Shown piece by piece: positions 55,009 to 64,000 of a stretch of 64,000 bases of DNA; the first letter of the stretch is position 1, and each line of letters starts with the position of its first letter. A program made the translations under genes and the position numbers. Where the stretch lies: positions 2,728,001 through 2,792,000 of the forward strand of contig NZ_MTJN01000002.1 of the NCBI RefSeq assembly GCF_002017865.1, in the 5' to 3' direction. Below the pieces are notes generated by a model. It was not told the origin of the DNA, did no database searches, and worked only from the letters and a program-made list of their open reading frames with translations. Origin of the DNA: Rhodoferax fermentans (GTDB lineage: Bacteria > Pseudomonadota > Gammaproteobacteria > Burkholderiales > Burkholderiaceae_C).

Positions 55009-56079
55009 CTAACCAATCAGCGCCACCGCCTTGATCTGCACCCACACCTGCTGGCCTGGGGCCAGGCCCAGGCCAGCGGCTGAGCGGTGGGTTAGTCGGG
55101 CGATCAGCGGTGAGTCACCGAGCTTCAGGCGCAGCAGCATCAGCGCCGGGTGGTCATCTGGCGCCAGCTGGTCCACCGTGGCGGGCAGGCAGTTGAGGAT
55201 GCTGGTATCAAACACCGGGTGCAGGGCGACGCTGACATCACGCGCCAGGATACGCACCCGCACCGCGCTGCCCAGGGCGTGGCCACCGTCGCGCACCCAC
55301 AGGCTGCCACCGGGGAACGTTACACGCGCCAGGTGCCAGGTGGCATCACGCTCGGCCACCACCGCATCCAGCACCACACCAGCGTCTTCACCGAGGCGAA
55401 TCGGCAAATCCAGCCGCGCCAACGTCTCACCAAGCGGACCGCAGGCCAGGGCCCGGCCACCTTCAAGAGCGACGATGAAGTCGGCCAGCCGCGCCACCTC
55501 GTCGGGCGCGTGGCTGACATACAGCACCGGAATGTCGAGTTCGCTGTGCAGGCGTTCCAGGTAGGGCAGGATTTCCTGTTTGCGTTGTAGGTCCAGCGCG
55601 GCCAGGGGCTCGTCCATCAGCAAAATGCGTGGGCTCAAGGCCAGGGCGCGTGCGATGCTGACACGCTGGCGTTCCCCACCTGACAGATGCTCGGGCTGGC
55701 GATCCAGCAGGTGAGCAATGCCCAGCAAGGCAATCGCCTGATCCAGGCTGACGCGCGCCGCAGCGTTTGTGCGCTTGAGACCGTAACGCAGGTTGCCCAG
55801 CACCGTCAGGTGTGGGAACAGGCTGGCCTCCTGGAACACATAGCCCAGCGGTCGCTTGTGGGTGGGCAGCCAGTGACTGTCATCCTGCCAGACCTCGCCG
55901 TTGACCCGCAGCTGCCCATGCGGCGCGCGTTCCAACCCGGCAATACAGCGCAGCAGCGTGGTTTTGCCAGATCCTGAGTGGCCAAACAGCGCGGTCACCC
56001 CGCGCGCGGGCAGGTCCAGGTCCACGTCTAGCGTGAAGCCTGGCCAGTCGATGTGAAAACGCGCCTGAATGCCCGCCAT
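55009..56079 (-). CDS. modC: Molybdate ABC transporter ATP-binding protein ModC
   Basis: A 356-residue ATPase: Walker [11 protein letters not shown], signature [15 protein letters not shown], Walker [10 protein letters not shown]-terminal TOBE/Mop domain (about 290-352: [42 protein letters not shown]). The ATG at 56079 lies directly after the modB stop. It may also power the second ModA/ModB pair encoded at 60.6-62.2 kb, which has no ATPase of its own. Confidence 0.95.
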   Translation of the reverse strand: MAGIQARFHIDWPGFTLDVDLDLPARGVTALFGHSGSGKTTLLRCIAGLERAPHGQLRVNGEVWQDDSHWLPTHKRPLGYVFQEASLFPHLTVLGNLRYGLKRTNAAARVSLDQAIALLGIAHLLDRQPEHLSGGERQRVSIARALALSPRILLMDEPLAALDLQRKQEILPYLERLHSELDIPVLYVSHAPDEVARLADFIVALEGGRALACGPLGETLARLDLPIRLGEDAGVVLDAVVAERDATWHLARVTFPGGSLWVRDGGHALGSAVRVRILARDVSVALHPVFDTSILNCLPATVDQLAPDDHPALMLLRLKLGDSPLIARLTHRSAAGLGLAPGQQVWVQIKAVALIG

Positions 56080-56080
56080 C

Positions 56081-56761
56081 TCAGCTTTCTCGGACAGGTT
56101 TGGGCCGCCGCGCGTAGAGCGCCAGCAGCACCACAAACGCAAACACCAGCATCACCGCCGACAGGCGATGGGCATCCACGTACTCCAAAGCTTCGACATG
56201 GTCGTAGATCTGCACCGAGGCGACACGGCTCACGCCCGGGATGTTGCCGCCAATCATCAGCACCACACCAAACTCACCCACGGTGTGGGCAAAGGTCAGA
56301 ATACACGCAGTCATAAAACCCGGCCGCGCCAGCGGCACCACCACGGTGAAAAACGCATCCAGCGGCGAGGCTCGCAAGGTGGCCGCCACCTCCAGCGGTC
56401 GCTCACCAATGGCCTCAAACGCGGTTTGCAAGGGCTGTACCATGAACGGCAGCGAATAAAACACCGAGGCCACCACCAGCCCCCAGAAGGTGAAGGGCAG
56501 CAACCCGAGCCCTAACGTCTGTGTCAGCTGCCCCACCGGGCCGTTGGGGCCCATAGCCAGCAGCAAATAGAAGCCCAGCACCGAGGGTGGCAGCACCAGC
56601 GGCAGTGCCACCACCGCGCTGAGCGGCCCTTTCCACCAGGCTTTGGCGCGCGCGAGCCACCAGGCCAGAGGCGTGCCCAGCAGCAGCAGGATCAAGGTCA
56701 CCGTGCCCGCCAGGCGCACGGTCAGCCACAAGGCTTGTAAGTCATCAGGGGTTAACAACAT
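56081..56761 (-). CDS. modB: Molybdate ABC transporter permease ModB
   Basis: A 226-residue permease with about five to six helices. [29 protein letters not shown] at the start and the EAA loop [25 protein letters not shown], then [18 protein letters not shown] (the ModB signature). It is followed immediately by modC. Confidence 0.95.
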   Translation of the reverse strand: MLLTPDDLQALWLTVRLAGTVTLILLLLGTPLAWWLARAKAWWKGPLSAVVALPLVLPPSVLGFYLLLAMGPNGPVGQLTQTLGLGLLPFTFWGLVVASVFYSLPFMVQPLQTAFEAIGERPLEVAATLRASPLDAFFTVVVPLARPGFMTACILTFAHTVGEFGVVLMIGGNIPGVSRVASVQIYDHVEALEYVDAHRLSAVMLVFAFVVLLALYARRPKPVRES

Positions 56762-56804
56762 GCTGTCAGCTTAGCGCCTTCTCCAGATCGGTCCGACAGA
56801 GGCT

Positions 56805-57371
56805 TCATGTTTCGGGTGAAAAACACTTGGCATGGTCGGCGCATTCCCCACAGCTGGGCGCCGGGCAGAGGTAAATGCCCTCGGTGCTGCAGTAGTGGCG
56901 GTAGATGAATTTTTTCCACTTCATGTCGCCCACATTCAATGCCGCCAGCGTTGGAAATGCCAAAGTCATCAGGCTTGAGAGTTCAGCCCGGTTGGCCAGG
57001 CCCAGGTCCTGCCACAGGTGGTCGCGTCCGCAGCAGGCGCAGGCCACAATGCGCGCCAGCCAAAGTTCAGACACCTGGCTGCCTGCGCGGTGGCCCAGCA
57101 GCAGCTGGTGGATGTCGTCAAGCTCCAGCGAATCTTTGCAGGGGCCGTCTAACAGCGGCATCGGCTCACCCGGAAAGTACGCGTCCCAGAGTGCGGCGAA
57201 ATCCGCCTGTGACAAACCCAGCTTGGCACTCAGCACCCCTTGGTTCAGGGCGCGCCCCACCAGCAGGCTGGCCAGCACCACACGCAGCGGGTCGGCGGCG
57301 GCGGGTGCTGCCGCAGGCCGGGCCAGCAGCTCGGCCATCAGCACGGTGCGGTGATCCAAGGGGGTGTTCAT
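56805..57371 (-). CDS. nifQ: Molybdenum donor protein NifQ
   Basis: A 188-residue protein with the NifQ C-terminal motif C-X4-C-X2-C-X5-C (CPAPSCGECADHAKC) that holds an Mo-Fe-S cluster. NifQ hands molybdenum to the NifEN/NifH complex for FeMo-co. The ATG at 57371 overlaps the modD stop (ATGA). Its place inside a molybdate-uptake operon ties Mo import to cofactor insertion. Confidence 0.95.
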   Translation of the reverse strand: MNTPLDHRTVLMAELLARPAAAPAAADPLRVVLASLLVGRALNQGVLSAKLGLSQADFAALWDAYFPGEPMPLLDGPCKDSLELDDIHQLLLGHRAGSQVSELWLARIVACACCGRDHLWQDLGLANRAELSSLMTLAFPTLAALNVGDMKWKKFIYRHYCSTEGIYLCPAPSCGECADHAKCFSPET

Positions 57372-58204
57372 GGGCGGGCTCCAAACACCACCTGCACATC
57401 CCTGGGTGGTGCCCAGTAGGGTGCGGAGGTCACCAAAAAGTCGGCCCCGGCGGCCACATAAGCGGCTGCGTTGCCAGCGTGGATGCCACCAGCGGCGGCG
57501 AGCAAGGGGCGGGTCGGTCGCTGGATGTCTGCCAAAGCCTGGCGGCAGGTGGACACGGCCTCGGGTGTGAACTTTTCGAGCTGCAACACCTCGGCACCTG
57601 CCTGCGCCCACACCAGCGCCTCACTCACATTGGCCACCTCGACCGCGAGTTTTTTCTCAGGCTGCGCCCGGCGCAGCCGTTCGATGGTTTGTACCGGGGA
57701 CTCGTTCAGATACAGCCGATGCTCGGCAAACACCAGAATGGTTTCCGACAGGCCCAGCCGGTGCAGGATGCCACCACCGGCCCTGACCGCCTTGGCCGAC
57801 AAGGCTTTGGTGCCTGGCACATTTTTGCGGGTGCAGGCCACTGCCACCCCGTTGGCTGCGGCCACGATGCTGGCTGTGGCGCTGCCGATGCCGCTGGCCC
57901 ACTCGACCAAGGTCTGGGCGGTTTTCCAGGCGCGGTGCAAGTCAGCGACCGGGCCGTGTGCTTGCAGCAGCAAGTCACCCGCCTGAGCCGCTGCGCCCGA
58001 CGACAGCACCAGCGTGGCCTGGGCACCTGCGAGTTCAAACAGGCGGCAAGCTTCTTCGGTGCCACACACTGTCATGGCCAAACGCGCATAAAAACTGAGT
58101 TGGCCCATGTAGGTACCGATACCCAGGCTGTCGGTGGTGATGTCGCCAAAAGGCGCATCGTCCTGCAGCAGGGTCTGTAGCTGGGTGTCGTTCAGCGCAA
58201 GCAT
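57368..58204 (-). CDS. modD: ModD (quinolinate phosphoribosyltransferase-like)
   Basis: A 278-residue homologue of nicotinate-nucleotide pyrophosphorylase of the ModD subfamily. DDAPFGDITTDSLGI at the N-terminus and ACTRKNVPGTKALSAKAVRAGGG in the middle are the family motifs. ModD genes occur in mod or anf operons of diazotrophs, but the role in Mo metabolism is unproven. Confidence 0.92.
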   Translation of the reverse strand: MLALNDTQLQTLLQDDAPFGDITTDSLGIGTYMGQLSFYARLAMTVCGTEEACRLFELAGAQATLVLSSGAAAQAGDLLLQAHGPVADLHRAWKTAQTLVEWASGIGSATASIVAAANGVAVACTRKNVPGTKALSAKAVRAGGGILHRLGLSETILVFAEHRLYLNESPVQTIERLRRAQPEKKLAVEVANVSEALVWAQAGAEVLQLEKFTPEAVSTCRQALADIQRPTRPLLAAAGGIHAGNAAAYVAAGADFLVTSAPYWAPPRDVQVVFGARP

Positions 58205-58205
58205 G

Positions 58206-58592
58206 TCAATGACGCGAGAACAGGTCACGCAGCTTGCACAGCGTGGTGGTGATGTCAAAGCGGGTGTCGGCCAGGGCCTCACCCGCCAAAATTTTCTTGA
58301 GGGCGGTTAACGGATCACTCTCGCCGGTCAGCAGCACCTGCGCCCCCCATTTGGCCATGTGGCGGATGTAGCCGTCGCCTGCGCTGGCGGCCACCACCAC
58401 CTCCACGCCATGCAAAGGGTGCGGCCCGTCGTCTTGAAAGTAATGCGGCAACTGAGCCTTGGTGAGCTGGATGTGCTGCGGCTCGGGCAAAGGGGCACCG
58501 GGCTGGCAGTCATAGACCAGCCAGTCGGTGGCTTGCCCGGCGTGGCCGGACACCTGGGTACCGTTGGCCTTGGTGGCAATGGCAATCATCAT
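58206..58592 (-). CDS. NifX/NafY-family cofactor-binding protein
   Basis: A 128-residue protein of the dinitrogenase iron-molybdenum cofactor domain family. It has MIAIATKANGTQVSGHAGQATDWLVYDC at the N-terminus, then the conserved GDGYIRHMAKWGAQVLLTGE and a helical C-terminus. Such proteins carry NifB-co or FeMo-co. Its place between modA and modD suggests Mo or cofactor trafficking. A sigma-54-like promoter lies in the gap upstream. Confidence 0.85.
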   Translation of the reverse strand: MMIAIATKANGTQVSGHAGQATDWLVYDCQPGAPLPEPQHIQLTKAQLPHYFQDDGPHPLHGVEVVVAASAGDGYIRHMAKWGAQVLLTGESDPLTALKKILAGEALADTRFDITTTLCKLRDLFSRH

Positions 58593-58620
58593 GGCCTGAC
58601 ATCCTTGTGAAGTACATCCT

Positions 58621-58635
58621 GCAGCAGCCTAGCCA
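58621..58635 (-). promoter_or_regulatory. Candidate internal sigma-54 promoter before the nifX-like gene
   Basis: Minus strand TGGCTA-GGCTG-CTGC then A: GG and GC are correctly spaced, the -12 is CTGCA instead of TTGCA. No exact TGT-N10-ACA was found close upstream. It would allow NifA to boost nifX-like/modD/nifQ/modBC independently of modA. Confidence 0.4.
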
Positions 58636-58661
58636 GTTTCATGCCGACCATGCGGCGCTTG

Positions 58662-60265
<1,604 letters not shown>

Positions 60266-60428
60266 TCAGGTCGTCTCAGTCAGTTCTTCGTTATGTACCC
60301 AAGCAAACAACGTACCAGACCGTCAACTTCCGCCAATCGTCTGTCATGGCTGCCAAAGACCACTGGCGGTGGCGTAGCCGAGTCGGCATCGTCTCGCCGG
60401 AAGTGTCTGGCAGTTTTCGTCATTGCGA

Positions 60429-60444
60429 TGTGTACTAAGCGACA
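60429..60444. promoter_or_regulatory. NifA site 1 upstream of modA2
   Basis: TGT-GTACTAAGCG-ACA is an exact TGT-N10-ACA, centred about 95 bp upstream of the predicted modA2 transcript start. Confidence 0.65.
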
Positions 60445-60460
60445 TAACGATACCAAAAAA

Positions 60461-60476
60461 TGTCGGGTATGCCACA
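60461..60476. promoter_or_regulatory. NifA site 2 upstream of modA2
   Basis: TGT-CGGGTATGCC-ACA is a second exact TGT-N10-ACA, 32 bp from the first (three helical turns). Confidence 0.7.
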
Positions 60477-60505
60477 CAAATGTCAAATGGAAGTGCCTTT
60501 TTGCA

Positions 60506-60520
60506 TGGCATTCAACTTGC
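60506..60520 (+). promoter_or_regulatory. Sigma-54 promoter of modA2-modB2
   Basis: TGGCAT-TCAAC-TTGC matches the -24/-12 consensus with correct spacing. The predicted start near 60532 sits at the left edge of a ModE-like dyad. Confidence 0.85.
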
Positions 60521-60532
60521 GATGTGACCCTA

Positions 60533-60558
60533 TCGCTATAGCAATGTGGCTATGACGA
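60533..60558. promoter_or_regulatory. ModE-like dyad at the modA2 transcript start
   Basis: TCGCTATAG-N8-CTATGACGA is an inverted repeat with seven of nine paired positions, similar to the CGnTATAT-type ModE box. Located at +1 to +26 it would let molybdate-bound ModE block the NifA-driven promoter. Confidence 0.55.
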
Positions 60559-60622
60559 CACAGCTTGCCCTGGGTGAGACTGCCTGGGTGGGATACCAAG
60601 TGTGTTTGGAGAGCCTTGCCTT

Positions 60623-61492
60623 ATGAAACCTTTGTCCTGTCTGTCTGCGGCGCCCATCGGGCGTGGTCGTAGTCTGTTCAACCCGCGTGCTCCGGCGGCG
60701 CCTGACCGCCCGAACCGGCGCCAGGTCTTGTTGGGTGCAGCCGCTGGTGTCCTGTGGCTAGGACTCGCCCGCAGTGCGTCTGCGCAGGCGCAAGCTGCAC
60801 TCTTGGTGCTGGCCGGTGCCGGGTACAAACGCCCGGTCGAGGCCTTGTGCGCCGCCTTCACCCAGGCCACCGGGCTGGTGGTGGAGCGCAGTTATGGCAA
60901 TCTGCAGCAGATGTTTGCCCAGGCGCAGGCCAGTGGCCGGGTGGACGTCCTGGTGGGGGACGCCAGTTTCATCGACCAGGCGCAGGGCCTGCAGTTGCCC
61001 CGGCGTGTGGCCCTGGGCCAAGGTATCTTGACGCTGGCCTGGCGGCGCCATCTGCCGGTGCCGGATGGTTTGAGCGGCTTGGCGGGGCTGCGGCAGATGC
61101 TGGCGCAGCCGTCCTGGTCGGTGGCTTTGCCCAACCCGCAGCAGGCCGTTTACGGCAACGCGGCCAAACAACTGCTGCAGGCGCAAGGCCTGTGGCAGGG
61201 TCTGCAGGAACGGTTGAAGGTGGTGGCGACGGTGCCGCAGGTCAGTGCCTACCTGAGCTCCGGTGAGATTGACCTGGGTTTTGTGAACCTGACCGAGGCC
61301 CTGGCGGCCAAGGACCTGTTGGGTGGTTTTATCACGCTGCCCAGTGGCGATGGCAGTTATGCCGAGGTGGCCATTGTGGCAGCGATGGCTGAGGCATCAA
61401 AATCGACGCTAGCCCTTACCAATACTCAGCAGTTTGCTCTGTTTTTGGAAACACCTGTGGCGCGCGGCATTTTGCGCCGTGCGGGTTTGTGA
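60623..61492 (+). CDS. Second molybdate-binding protein, ModA-like
   Basis: A 289-residue exported protein. The N-terminus is long (about 60 residues) with NRRQVLLGAAAGVLWLGLARSASA, a Tat- or Sec-like signal. The mature part follows the ModA fold loosely: LLVLAGAGYKRPVEALCAAFTQATGLVVERSYGN, VDVLVGDASFIDQ, YGNAAKQLLQAQGLW, and IDLGFVNLTEALA. It is divergent from the first ModA; the oxyanion specificity is uncertain. The stop overlaps modB2 (GTGA). Confidence 0.8.
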   Translation: MKPLSCLSAAPIGRGRSLFNPRAPAAPDRPNRRQVLLGAAAGVLWLGLARSASAQAQAALLVLAGAGYKRPVEALCAAFTQATGLVVERSYGNLQQMFAQAQASGRVDVLVGDASFIDQAQGLQLPRRVALGQGILTLAWRRHLPVPDGLSGLAGLRQMLAQPSWSVALPNPQQAVYGNAAKQLLQAQGLWQGLQERLKVVATVPQVSAYLSSGEIDLGFVNLTEALAAKDLLGGFITLPSGDGSYAEVAIVAAMAEASKSTLALTNTQQFALFLETPVARGILRRAGL

Positions 61493-62163
61493 ACCTGTCG
61501 CCAGACGCCTGGGCGGCTTTGGTTTTGAGTGGCCGACTGGCCTTGTGGGTGACGCCTGCCTACGCACTGGCCGGGGCCCTGCTGGCCTGGGCGCTGGTGT
61601 TTGGCCTGAAACGCCCGGGCTGGCTCGACGCGCTGGTGACGATCCCGATCGCGTTCCCACCGGTGGTGATCGGTTTTGCCCTGTTGTGGCTGCTCGGGCG
61701 CCAGAGTCTGCTGGGCCAGACGCTGGTCGAACTGGGTGTGGGGTTTGTCTTCAGCTTCCAGGGCCTGTGGCTGGCGGCCTTTATTGCAGGTTTGCCGCTG
61801 GTGGTCAAAACACTGCAGGCGGCCCTGCAAACGCAGCCGCGTGACTGGCATGAAACGGCGTTGACGCTGGGGTGCAAACCCTTTGCTGCCTTCTGGCTGG
61901 TGCATCTGCCGATTGCCCGCAGCGCCTGGCTGACCGGCGTGTTGCTGGCGCTGGCGCGTGGTTTGGGTGAGGTGGGCATCAGCCTGATGCTGGGCGGCAA
62001 CATCCTGGGCCGAACTGAGACGTTGTCGCTGGCGATTTTCAACGCCGTCACCACCGGGGACTACGCGCAGGGTGCGCTGCTGAGCGCGTTGTTGGGCGGC
62101 TGTTGCCTGGGCCTGCTGATGCTGGTGCGTTGGCTGCAACCCAGGCCAAGCCGCTGCGTCTGA
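61489..62163 (+). CDS. Second molybdate-type permease, ModB-like
   Basis: A 224-residue permease from a GTG overlapping the upstream stop. LALWVTPAYALAGALLAWALV, IPIAFPPVVIGFALLWLLG, and the EAA loop ETALTLGCKPFAAFWLVHLPIARS with LGEVGISLMLGGNILGRTETL resemble ModB but are divergent. No ATPase gene follows. It would need to borrow ModC, or another ABC ATPase. Confidence 0.85.
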   Translation: MNLSPDAWAALVLSGRLALWVTPAYALAGALLAWALVFGLKRPGWLDALVTIPIAFPPVVIGFALLWLLGRQSLLGQTLVELGVGFVFSFQGLWLAAFIAGLPLVVKTLQAALQTQPRDWHETALTLGCKPFAAFWLVHLPIARSAWLTGVLLALARGLGEVGISLMLGGNILGRTETLSLAIFNAVTTGDYAQGALLSALLGGCCLGLLMLVRWLQPRPSRCV

Positions 62164-62321
62164 CGGTGCACTCAGGCACTTTATTTTGAGTTTGTTTGTG
62201 TCACATCAAGCTGGCTAGCAGCGTATCCGAGACGTTGTGCTTGCAAAGACCGAACGGGTTGGCACACCATGGGTTGCCACGCCAAATGCGGGCTTTTTTT
62301 ATCAACCAAGAAAGTAGAAAA

Positions 62322-62750
62322 ATGGCTATCAGCGCAAGAAACCTGTTCAAAGGCAAAGTCACCGCCCTCAAAGAAGGCCCGATCCACGCCGAAGTGGAAA
62401 TCACCACCACCGGAGGCGACAAAATTGTGGCCACCCTGACCGAAGCCAGCGTGAGCTCTTTGGGCCTGGGCATCGGCAAAGAGGCGGTGGCGGTGGTCAA
62501 AGCCCCCTGGGTGACCTTGCTCACGGGCACACCGGAGTACCGTTTCAGCGCCCGCAACCAGCTCCAGGGCACGGTCAGCGCCTTGCTCAAGGGGGCGGTT
62601 AACTGCCAGGTGACGGTGGCTTTGCCGGGTGGCTCCACCGTCAGCGCGATGGTCACCAATGCCGCAGCGGCCGAACTCTGCTTGGCTGAGGGCACACCGG
62701 TCACGGTCCTGTTCAAGGCCAGCCACGTGTTTGTGGGTGTGCCGGTCTGA
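62322..62750 (+). CDS. Di-Mop molybdate-binding protein (ModG/Mop-like molbindin)
   Basis: A 142-residue protein composed of two Mop domains: the first starts at ISARNLFKGKVTALKEGPIHAEVEI (residues 3-27), the second at SARNQLQGTVSALLKGAVNCQVTV (about 72-95). Such cytoplasmic proteins store or buffer molybdate. It lies 158 bp after modB2, with a dyad TGGCACACCATGGGTTGCCA and a T-run (62291-62297) in the gap. Confidence 0.93.
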   Translation: MAISARNLFKGKVTALKEGPIHAEVEITTTGGDKIVATLTEASVSSLGLGIGKEAVAVVKAPWVTLLTGTPEYRFSARNQLQGTVSALLKGAVNCQVTVALPGGSTVSAMVTNAAAAELCLAEGTPVTVLFKASHVFVGVPV

Positions 62751-62847
62751 AGGCGTTCACCTCAGCGCCTGCACAAACCCAGCGCCGGGTGGCGCAGGCG
62801 CGTTAACAGCCAGGCCTGGCGTGTGGCGCGGGCCTTCAGGGGCGGGC

Positions 62848-63252
62848 TTAGCGTGGCATGGTGGGTGACAGCACATAACGGGTGTGGACCCCGCCGGGCT
62901 TAATCCGGTCCACCGTGGTGTGACACACCAGCCAGCGGCCATCCAGCAAACGCCAGGCCGTCTGCGACTCGGTGTACACCGGGGCTTCGTAGAACACATC
63001 GTCGTCGTCCGAGCGCAGATCGGTCAGCACAAAGTGCGACGCACAGTAACAAGGCTGCTGGTGTTGGTCGCAGCCGGTGACCCGGCCCGCCCGTAACTCA
63101 TAGTCCTCAAACACCTGAAAGCGCAGCGGCACCACCACCAGCGCCTGCAGCGCAGTCGGTAACTCGTCAGACCAGGCCACCTGGGGCTGGCTGGCAAACG
63201 GGCAGGGCGCATGGACATCGTGAGACGGTTTGACAGCAGGTGCCTGGAACAT
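62848..63252 (-). CDS. Hypothetical protein near cowN
   Basis: A 134-residue protein from an ATG with a strong GGAGG five bases upstream; a longer frame to 63384 lacks this. It has beta-rich segments VVVPLRFQVFEDYELRAGRV, then CDQHQQPCYCASHFVLTDLRSDDDDVFYEAPVYTESQTAWRLLDGRWLVCHTTV. The CxC and two further Cys could bind metal. No family recognised. The nif/mod surroundings suggest an accessory role. Confidence 0.6.
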   Translation of the reverse strand: MFQAPAVKPSHDVHAPCPFASQPQVAWSDELPTALQALVVVPLRFQVFEDYELRAGRVTGCDQHQQPCYCASHFVLTDLRSDDDDVFYEAPVYTESQTAWRLLDGRWLVCHTTVDRIKPGGVHTRYVLSPTMPR

Positions 63253-63384
63253 GCCAACCTCCAACAGGGTTCGGCGGATGGCATGGGCCAGCGCCGGTGG
63301 TGAAACAGGGGTGGGCAGATGGCGCAAAACCGACACGTGCCCTGGTCGCTGTATACAAAAGCAAATAACGCGCCCGAGCCCCAT

Positions 63385-63400
63385 GCTTTGTGAGATTCAC
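63385..63400. promoter_or_regulatory. Short dyad TTGTGAGATTCACAA
   Basis: A perfect 6-3-6 inverted repeat (TTGTGA/TCACAA) about 135 bp upstream of the hypothetical gene at 62848-63252. It resembles CRP/FNR half-sites but with too short a spacer. Confidence 0.3.
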
Positions 63401-63409
63401 AAGTCATTT

Positions 63410-63460
63410 TGGCGCCTAGCCCTTTTGCATCAAGGGCTAAGTGCTCTGAATTGGAGAGTA
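63410..63460. repeat. Dispersed palindromic repeat, copy 8
   Basis: TAGCCCTT (63417-63424) and AAGGGCTA (63432-63439) with a 7-base loop, then GTGCTCTGAATTGGAGAGTA, itself a weak dyad. It lies downstream of cowN. Confidence 0.75.
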
Positions 63461-63546
63461 TCTGGCGTGTTCGGCGTGCACCCAAGGCCGTCGCCGTTGT
63501 GTGACAAAGCCGCCAAAACAGCGGCGCCCAGTTCAGTGCCGGGCGC

Positions 63547-63819
63547 TCAGAAACACTCGGTTTCGAGCTGGTCAAGCCAGGCCAGACCGGTCTCGTCGTG
63601 TCGGGCCTCCAGCAGCTCGCGGATCTGGTTGACAAAACTCGACAGCAGCAACTGGTCGTCGTAACGCATACCTTCGGTGGCGTTGCGGCGCTGGAAGAAA
63701 TAGGCCCAGAATGGGTCGTTTTGCCCCTGGGTGTGGGCCTCGATGCGGGCAATCATGCGGGCGGCCTGGCCGTCGAAATCAATGCCTTTGAAGCTGCGGT
63801 AGCGGTCAACGGTGTTCAT
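63547..63819 (-). CDS. cowN: N2-fixation sustaining protein CowN
   Basis: A 90-residue protein matching CowN: VDRYRSFKGIDFDGQAARMIARI at the N-terminus, NDPFWAYFFQRR, then a helical C-terminus ending in ETECF. CowN protects Mo-nitrogenase from inhibition by carbon monoxide. It starts 6 bp after the end of an upstream same-strand gene and is probably co-transcribed with it. Confidence 0.93.
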   Translation of the reverse strand: MNTVDRYRSFKGIDFDGQAARMIARIEAHTQGQNDPFWAYFFQRRNATEGMRYDDQLLLSSFVNQIRELLEARHDETGLAWLDQLETECF

Positions 63820-63825
63820 GTCAGA

Positions 63826-64000
63826 TCAGATGTTTTTCTTGCCTTGCAGCAGTTTGGCTTTGTCGGATGGGCTGTAGTTGTCAAACAGGCCCTGGGCGGC
63901 GGCAACACGGCGGTGTGCCATACGGATGGCTTCGATCTTGCCGGCCGGGGCAATCGGCGAGACACATTTGGTCAGCGCCACGCTGGCGCAGGCTGGACAG
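63826..64000 (-). CDS. C-terminus of an unidentified gene upstream of cowN (partial)
   Basis: About 57 codons are inside the window; the start lies beyond 64000. The visible C-terminus is CPACASVALTKC followed by a helical segment (KIEAIRMAHRRVAAAQGLFDNY) and a lysine-rich end. The CxxC and third Cys suggest a metal site. It ends 6 bp before cowN, implying one operon. Confidence 0.55.
   Translation of the reverse strand, partial: CPACASVALTKCVSPIAPAGKIEAIRMAHRRVAAAQGLFDNYSPSDKAKLLQGKKNI

Larger units (their letters stand above)
60266..60622. promoter_or_regulatory. modE/modA2 divergent control region
   Basis: This 357-bp region contains two exact NifA-type sites, a sigma-54 promoter facing modA2, a ModE-like dyad just after the predicted start, and CGTTATGT half-sites in inverted orientation at 60289 and 60442. 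No gene is seen in it. Confidence 0.7.

Noticed and set aside
60289..60449. CGTTATGT and ACATAACG half-sites as a single ModE box
   Set aside because: They are about 150 bp apart, far beyond a ModE dyad; each could only be a half-site.
62250..62300. Rho-independent terminator before the di-Mop gene
   Set aside because: The TGGCA/TGCCA dyad and the T-run are separated by about 15 bases, so they do not form a proper terminator stem.
63361..63375. Sigma-54-like GGGCGC-GTTAT-TTGC on the minus strand before the 62848-63252 gene
   Set aside because: The -24 element is weak and no TGT-N10-ACA site was found upstream; too uncertain to list as a promoter.

Overview
The window is GC-rich and densely coded. 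It reads as a chromosomal nitrogen-fixation region of a betaproteobacterium, probably a Comamonadaceae (Rhodoferax/Polaromonas-like) diazotroph. This is inferred from the gene content, from the nifA type (C-X11-C-X19-C-X4-C oxygen-sensitive class), and from a dispersed palindromic TAGCCCTT...AAGGGCTA intergenic repeat that I associate with that family. The structural genes nifHDKEN are not in the window. What is present is the accessory machinery: electron supply, Fe-S and FeMo-cofactor assembly, molybdate supply, nitrogenase protection and regulation.

Layout. (1) 0.2-8.8 kb, minus strand: nifV-nifW-apbE-rseC-like-rnfABCDGE-rnfH, a tightly overlapping operon behind a sigma-54 promoter with a NifA-type upstream site. 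It makes homocitrate and builds the Rnf complex that probably feeds low-potential electrons to nitrogenase. (2) 9.1-16.4 kb: ordinary and mobile genes (LOG-family hydrolase, HhH protein, DUF1737 protein, a MocR remnant, a RES-type toxin-antitoxin module, LysE exporter with divergent Lrp regulator, leuA). (3) 16.4-21.2 kb, minus strand: a dedicated isc set (iscS-iscU-A-type-iscA-hscA-fdx, without iscR or hscB) behind a sigma-54 promoter, divergent from nifA (21.5-23.2 kb). (4) 23.2-25.2 kb: a gene-poor, partly AT-rich island with hairpins. (5) 25.2-26.8 kb: a GGDEF-hemerythrin protein. (6) 27.0-35.6 kb: nifB-fdxN-iscA-TPR-LRV-nifZ-nifZ-DUF3024-nifS-nifT-small protein-DegT-like-SIR2-like, behind two perfect TGT-N10-ACA sites and a sigma-54 promoter. 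(7) 35.7-37 kb: an MFS exporter.

(8) 37.2-47.4 kb: a peptide and D-glutamate locus. It has a LuxR-type regulator, an oligopeptide ABC transporter (dppABCDF-like), an M81 (MlrC-type) metallopeptidase, and divergent dgcN-dgcA for D-glutamate catabolism. Two matching dyads lie in the divergent promoter region. I infer a pathway that imports and breaks peptides containing D-(iso)glutamate and converts the D-Glu to L-Glu. (9) 47.6-52.9 kb: serine transporter, L-serine deaminase and a LytS/LytTR (BtsSR-like) two-component pair. (10) 52.9-54.7 kb: lytic transglycosylase and an unknown protein. (11) 55.0-60.3 kb, minus strand: modE, modA, nifX-like, modD, nifQ, modB, modC. (12) 60.6-62.8 kb, plus strand: a second ModA/ModB pair without its own ATPase, then a di-Mop molbindin. 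The pair sits behind a sigma-54 promoter, two NifA sites and a ModE-like dyad. (13) 62.8-64 kb: an unknown protein, cowN (CO protection), and the C-terminus of a gene cut by the window edge.

Together the regions describe a NifA/sigma-54 regulon: NifA would switch on homocitrate and electron supply, Fe-S assembly, cofactor core synthesis and an extra molybdate uptake route. All functional statements come from reading the sequence and knowledge of the families; no searches were run.
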